A DNA stretch of 64,000 nucleotides from Perca fluviatilis (lineage: Eukaryota > Chordata > Actinopteri > Perciformes > Percidae). The stretch is from contig NC_053123.1 in NCBI RefSeq assembly GCF_010015445.1, positions 6,838,934 to 6,902,933 on the forward strand. Direction: 5' to 3'. Both the position numbers and the translations under genes were made by a program. Below, one piece after another: positions 59,786 through 64,000 of this stretch; within the stretch, counting starts at the first letter, position 1, and each line of letters opens with the position of its first letter. The notes beneath the pieces were generated by a model, which was not told where the DNA came from, did not search any database, and worked only from the letters and a program-made list of their open reading frames with translations.

Positions 59786-59945
59786 GTTAGGCGTCTCACA
59801 GTACCGACATTGCAATGTATTGCCCTGGCCACATCTGCTGTCCTCATGCCTCCTTGCACCATGCCTAAGGCACGTTCACGCAGATTAGCAGGGACCCTGG
59901 GCGTCTTTCTTTTGGTGTTTTTTAGAGTCAGGAGAAAGGTCTCTT
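59786..59945 (-). pseudogene. Tc1-like transposase N-terminal fragment (element C)
   Basis: The minus frame reads KTPRVPANLRERALGMVQGG then MRTADVARAIHCNVGTVRRL, a helix-turn-helix DNA-binding start. A second remnant (HTCGTGTG-like, frame lost) is at 59080-59170. The catalytic core is deleted. Confidence 0.75.
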
Positions 59946-60291
59946 TACTTCCTAATTTTCTTAGAACTGTGACCTTAATTGCCTTCTGCCTGCAAGCTGT
60001 TTTTGTCTTTTCGACCGTTCGACAGGTGCATGTTCACTGTTTATAGTTAAATGAACAAGCATGGAAAACATTGTTTAAACCCTTTACAATGAAGAGCTCT
60101 AAAGTTATTTATATTTTTACAAAAGTATCTTTAAAATACAGTGTCCTGAAAAAGGGGCCTTTCTTTTTTTGCTGAGTAGTAGTTAAGACAACACAACCGT
60201 TAAGTTTCTAAGAAACCTATTTGATGTAAAACTCAATCTGTCCGTACGTGTGTGTAGTACAAACGGAACCGCAGCAGCGGTTGCATCTCAC

Positions 60292-60489
60292 CTTGAGGTT
60301 GACGATGGGGACGCTGTCCCTGTCCGACCTGCGGACGATGGTGTAGAGGTCTTGAAGCTTGGAGGACAGGAATGCTCTGAAGGTTCCCTTCAGGCCTATG
60401 GCGCGGGCCTGCTGGAAGCACAGGAAGTCTGCCCCGCGAATTCCTCGCATGTTACCAGTTTGAGGGGCGTTCAAGGCGATGAGATGTAG
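60292..60489 (-). CDS. col18a1: Collagen XVIII/XV alpha-1, endostatin-domain exon
   Basis: The minus-strand acceptor TCCTCATCAG (60490-60499) and donor GTGAGA (60286-60291) bound a 198-bp, 66-codon, phase-0 exon. It reads [60 protein letters not shown] and PIVNLK. This is the start of the globular endostatin domain including its first disulfide cysteine. [14 protein letters not shown] and [10 protein letters not shown] match type XVIII better than XV (from memory). Earlier exons (hinge, collagenous repeats) would lie at higher coordinates; none is seen up to 64000. Confidence 0.95.
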
Positions 60490-60664
60490 CTGATGAGGAA
60501 GACGCAGGCTTCTGTAAGTTTATTGCATTATTGATTATAAGTTTTACATGATCAAATAAAAATATTGCACGCTGAATTAAATATATATATTTTTTTTTAT
60601 TTACTTTAGTTTTATTGTTCAGCCAGAGATGTTCACGAGTCATTTTTTGGAAGTCAGTCGAGTC

Positions 60665-60849
60665 CAGAGGTGTATAGTCCAGGTGCCAGAAAGTAAAAAT
60701 CCTGCCATGTTTTTGGATCTGCCTCTACATCTAGAACAGGTGTTTTCACTAACGAGCTCATCTACCTGGTAGAGGAGCTGGTTTAGTGATGGTTGGGACA
60801 GCTGCTGGACAGGATTTCTACTTTCTGGCACCTGGACTATACACCTCTG
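60665..60849. mobile_element. hAT-type MITE, 185 bp
   Basis: CAGAGGTGTATAGTCCAGGT and ACCTGGACTATACACCTCTG are exact inverse 20-mers extending to about 40 bp with few changes, flanked by the exact duplication GTCGAGTC (60657-60664 and 60850-60857). Open frames across it are a by-product of the palindrome. Confidence 0.96.
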
Positions 60850-61076
60850 GTCGAGTCTCAAGTCTTTGAGGGGCAGGTTCAAGTCGAGTCTCATCTGGCC
60901 ATCTGATGTGTCCCTAACACTGTATTGTTAAATCTTATGAATTCAAAGCATGTCCTGTAGCTACCATCCATACAGTACAGTATCAAAATCAGTTGTAGGA
61001 TAACTTTATGGGGTCTACTGCAATGCAATCTGAAGAAACACAAATTGAGAACTCTGTTTCAATTTCATAACTATTT

Positions 61077-61610
61077 GTGTGCTGGCAAGCGTCGACAGAA
61101 AAGCTGGATGCGTTGGTTACAATACACAAGGAGTTAAACGACATTCGTAAAAGCCTCGAGTTTGCCCGCAATCAAATCGAAACACTACGGCATTCGAATC
61201 GGGAGCTCCAAACTTCGGTAACAGCACTCACCCTGCATGATAACCTCATCTTCTCATTCCGGAAACATCACCCGATAATCCAAAGTTACGGATTCAAAAC
61301 TATATCTCAACTCAAACTACCCACTGACGTTGTCTAAAATATTACCTTCCACAGAGTTTGCCGTCTTGGCAAACAACAGCAGGATTAAACTTGGCCCGTC
61401 GTCGCAAAATTTGAACACTATCGACAAAAAGAACTGGTCAAAAGCAAAGGAAAACTACGCAAGGGCACCAATTTTGGAATGAATGACCAATTCCCACGGG
61501 AGAGAAACGATCAACCCCATACTAAAGGAAAACTGAAGAAACAACATACGTGCGGTATTGGCAGTTGATAAACTATTTAAATGGACAATTATTCCGGAGC
61601 ACTGAAATAA
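61077..61610 (+). pseudogene. L1 ORF1 (RNA-binding protein) remnant
   Basis: The plus frame reads KLDALVTIHKELNDIRKSLE then FARNQIETLRHSNRELQTSV, a coiled coil. After a stop at 61335 the RNA-recognition part continues in another frame: CRLGKQQQD, then stop, VVAKFEHYRQKELVKSKGKL and GTNFGMNDQFPRE, the conserved L1 ORF1 block. Several stops and frameshifts. L1 ORF1 protein binds L1 RNA as a trimer via the coiled coil (family knowledge). Confidence 0.88.
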
Positions 61611-61640
61611 CACCTTGGCTTTTCTGAATAAATGCACAAT

Positions 61641-61668
61641 TTCTCTCTCTCTCTCTCTCTCTCTCTCT
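61641..61668. repeat. (CT)n microsatellite
   Basis: About 14 CT units. Confidence 0.97.
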
Positions 61669-61962
61669 AAGGCATGTGCCTTTCTTTGCATATTGTTTGT
61701 TTATATCTTGTCTTTTCGTCTGTCCTTGTCTATATGTGTAAAAGTCCCCTTGTCCAGTGTCTGTTAGTTTTGTATTCATGTTCTACATCACTACTACCCC
61801 TCAGCTCAACCCCAAGCAAAAGCGCTGGAAAATATGTTAGGCGAGATGACACACATCCACCTAACACTGACGAGCAAAAACACATACACCATATTCCCTC
61901 AACCCAACCCCTCTATCCCCCTCTCCCCTTCCTCGCTCTCTCTCTGTCTTTATCACTTCATA

Positions 61963-63583
61963 CAGTGCCTTGCAAAAGTATTCGGCCCCTTGAACTTTTC
62001 GACCTTTTGCCACATTTCAGGCTTCAAACATAAAGATATAAAACTGTAATTTTTTGTGAAGAATCTACAACAAGTGGGACACAATCATGAAGTGGAACGA
62101 AATTTATTGGATATTTCAAACTTTTTTAACAAATAAAAAACTGAAAAATTGGGCGTGCAAAATTATTCAGCCCCTTTACTTTCAGTGCAGCAAACTCTCT
62201 CCAGAAGTTCAGTGAGGATCTCTGAATGATCCAATGTTGACCTAAATGACTAATGATGATAAATAGAATCCACCTGTGTGTAATCAAGTCTCCGTATAAA
62301 TGCACCTGCTCTGTGATAGTCTCAGAGGTCTGTTTAAAGCGCAGAGAGCATCATGAAGAACAAGGAACACACCAGGCAGGTCCAAGATACGGAGAAGTTT
62401 AAAGCCGGATTTGGATACAAAAATATTTCCCAAGCTTTAAACATCCCAAGGAGCACTGTGCAAGCGATAATATTGAAATGGAAGGAGTATCAGACCATTG
62501 CAAATCTACGAAGACCCGGCCGTCTCTCTAAACTTTCAGCTCATACAATGAGAAGACTGATCAGAGATGCAGCCAAGAGGCCCATGATCACTCTGGATGA
62601 ACTGCAGAGATCTACAGCTGAGGTGGGAGACTCTGTCCATAGGACAACAATCAGTCGTATACTGCACAAATCTCCACTTTATGGAAGAGTGGCAAGAAGA
62701 AAGCCATTTCTTAAAGATATCCATAAAAAGTGTTGTTTAAAGTTTGCCACAAGCCACCTGGGAGACACACCAAACATGTGGAAGAAGGTGCTCTGGTCAG
62801 ATGAAACCAAAATCAAACTTTTTGGCAACAATGCAAAACGTTATGTTTGGCGTAAAAGCAACACAGCTCATCACCCTGAACACACCATCCCCACTGTCAA
62901 ACATGGTGGTGGCAGCATCATGGTTTGGGCCTGCTTTTCTTCAGCAGGGACAGGGAAGATGGTTAAAATTGATGGGAAGATGAATGGAGCCAAATACAGG
63001 ACCATTCTGGAAGAAAACCTGATGGAGTCTGCAAAAGACCTGAGACTGGGACAGAGATTTTTCTTCCAACAAGACAATGATCCAAAACATAAAGCAAGAT
63101 CTACAATGGACTGGTTCACAAATAAACATATCCAGGTGTTAGAATGGCCAAGTCAAAGTTCAGACCTGAATCCAATCGAGAATCTGTGGAAAGAACTGAA
63201 AACTGCTGTTCACAAACGCTCTCCATCCAACCTCACTGAGCTCGAGCTGTTTTGCAAGGAGGAATGGGCAAAAATTTCAGTCTCTCGATGTGCAAAACTG
63301 ATAGAGACATACCCCAAGCGACTTACAGCTGTAATCGCAGCAAAAGGTGGTGCTACACAGTATTAACTTAAGGGGGCTAAATAATTTTGCACGCCCAATT
63401 TTTCAGTTTTTTTTATTTGTTAAAAAGGTTTGAAATATCCAATAAATTTCATTCCACTTCATGATTGTGTCCCACTTGTTGATTCTTCACAAAAAAATAC
63501 AGTTTTATATCTTTGTTTTGAAGCCTGAAATGTGGCAAAAGGTCGAAAAGTTCAAGGGGGCCGAATACTTTCGCAAGGCACTG
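61963..63583 (+). mobile_element. Tc1-like transposon B, copy 2 (open transposase)
   Basis: CAGTGCCTTGCAAAAGTATT and AATACTTTCGCAAGGCACTG ends, flanked by TA (61961-61962 and 63584-63585). Length 1,621 bp, TIRs about 210 bp. It lies between L1 ORF1 and ORF2. Unlike the copy at 36344, the transposase frame is unbroken. Confidence 0.97.
62353..63366 (+). CDS. Tc1-like transposase, 337 aa, open frame
   Basis: Full-length for Tc1-like transposases (about 340 aa). The start MKNKEHTRQV matches the other copy. Residues 1-110 form a paired-type helix-turn-helix DNA-binding region with a GRLSK linker. The DDE catalytic triad is complete: Asp150 (WSDETK), Asp241 (QQDNDPKH) and Glu276 (NPIENL), spacing 34 between the last two. 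It ends GGATQY. Against the 36736 copy it lacks two valines near residue 13 and has changes such as ELFG to KLFG after WSDETKI and SPD to SSD before LNPIEN, in conserved blocks, so activity is doubtful. It would cut at TA and paste the element. Confidence 0.95.
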   Translation: MKNKEHTRQVQDTEKFKAGFGYKNISQALNIPRSTVQAIILKWKEYQTIANLRRPGRLSKLSAHTMRRLIRDAAKRPMITLDELQRSTAEVGDSVHRTTISRILHKSPLYGRVARRKPFLKDIHKKCCLKFATSHLGDTPNMWKKVLWSDETKIKLFGNNAKRYVWRKSNTAHHPEHTIPTVKHGGGSIMVWACFSSAGTGKMVKIDGKMNGAKYRTILEENLMESAKDLRLGQRFFFQQDNDPKHKARSTMDWFTNKHIQVLEWPSQSSDLNPIENLWKELKTAVHKRSPSNLTELELFCKEEWAKISVSRCAKLIETYPKRLTAVIAAKGGATQY

Positions 63584-63639
63584 TATGTCTCATAACCCAC
63601 ATATACGTACTAGCCGGCAACTCCGATATACCTGACATA

Positions 63640-64000
63640 CACGTAACGACATATACGCGGCTTCCGTAACCAATCCAAAATACTTAAAGTAATAAATCGT
63701 CTAATAAAACTAAAGGCTGATATTTGCTTCCTACAAGAAACACATTTAACAGACACAGATTTACAGCATCTTAAATTCAGACAATTTGACAAAATATACT
63801 CTTCAACATATAACAGCAAACAAAGAGGTGTCTCAATCTTAATAAATAGATATTCAGTTTTCACTAAACCAATCCATCGTGGACCCAGACAGAAGGTTCA
63901 TCATCATTCATGCAACTTTCAACCGTACAACATTTACACTGGCAAACATTTATGGCCCTAACAATGATGGTCCATCTTTCTTCCACAATCTTTTCTCCTT
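63640..64000 (+). pseudogene. L1 ORF2 endonuclease start, partial
   Basis: The plus frame reads IRGFRNQSKILKVINRLI then KADICFLQETHLTDTD, with the catalytic Glu in LQETH, and RGVSILINR. A frameshift near 63875 moves the reading to RRFIIIHATFNRTTFTLANI then YGPNNDG. These are the first motifs of the apurinic endonuclease of L1 ORF2. The window ends before the remaining domains. Confidence 0.88.

Larger units (their letters stand above)
57966..60176 (-). mobile_element. Tc1-like transposon C, deleted and twice interrupted
   Basis: CTCAGCAAAAAATTAAG at the left and AAAGGCCCC...TTTTTGCTGAG-type right end are flanked by TA (57964-57965 and 60177-60178). 57966-58136, 58977-59228 and 59786-60176 belong to it. 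The parts between are a LINE (58137-58976) and a MITE (59229-59785). It lies wholly in the collagen intron 57871-60291. Confidence 0.85.
61060..64000 (+). mobile_element. L1-type LINE, interrupted by Tc1-like B, runs off window
   Basis: ORF1 remnants lie at 61077-61610 and the ORF2 start at 63640-64000, with Tc1-like B copy 2 (61963-63583) between them. A (CT)n run and a GC-poor spacer (61640-61960) lie between ORF1 and the insertion. The 3' part of the LINE is beyond the window. Confidence 0.85.

Noticed and set aside
59558..60046. 162-codon plus-strand frame
   Set aside because: Antisense to a MITE and Tc1-like C remnants, which explain the sequence.

Overview
The window looks like nuclear DNA from a ray-finned (teleost) fish. 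It is AT-rich, has no operons, carries long (AC/GT)n and (AT)n microsatellites, and is packed with transposon families typical of teleosts: Tc1-like, hAT, PIF-Harbinger, TTAA-target (piggyBac-type) elements, and L1-type and other LINEs. The species cannot be named from the sequence.

The only host gene I can identify is on the minus strand at the right side. Three exons (60292-60489, 57755-57870, 56044-56257) join in phase and encode most of a C-terminal endostatin domain of a collagen XVIII/XV alpha-1 chain, closer to XVIII by eye. A likely 3' UTR runs down to about 55293. Two other possible host pieces are weaker: a CCAAT-rich promoter with a noncoding first exon on the minus strand near 31977-32460, and a 108-bp plus-strand exon candidate at 44080-44187.

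Layout. 1-4675: a PIF-Harbinger element broken by a Tc1-like element, which is itself broken by a 1.95-kb foldback element flanked by TTAA. 4757-5052: a TTAA MITE. 7517-9077, 11891-12728, 18749-19128 and 19940-20616: non-autonomous hAT-type elements with perfect 8-bp target duplications. 14282-15925: a decayed BED-finger hAT element. 24763-25724: a nested repeat pair. 27046-27600: a 32/27-bp minisatellite. 28863-29294: another MITE of the 'GGGCTGCAC' type. 36344-37970: a frameshifted Tc1-like element. 47480-51130: an antisense L1 broken by a hAT element (holding a Harbinger element) and by a short copy of the same TTAA foldback. 51724-53003: a hAT element whose transposase is split by another MITE. 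53200-55115: a hAT fragment and a LINE endonuclease region. 56340-60849: endostatin-gene introns filled with LINE, Tc1-like, TTAA and hAT pieces. 61060-64000: an L1 element split by a Tc1-like element whose transposase frame is still open (337 codons).

The TEs do not form a pathway with the host gene. What stands out is the layering: insertions with readable target duplications let relative ages be ordered at several points. Long stretches between the listed elements (parts of 9-11, 16-18, 21-24, 29-36, 40-47 kb) show no gene I can support.
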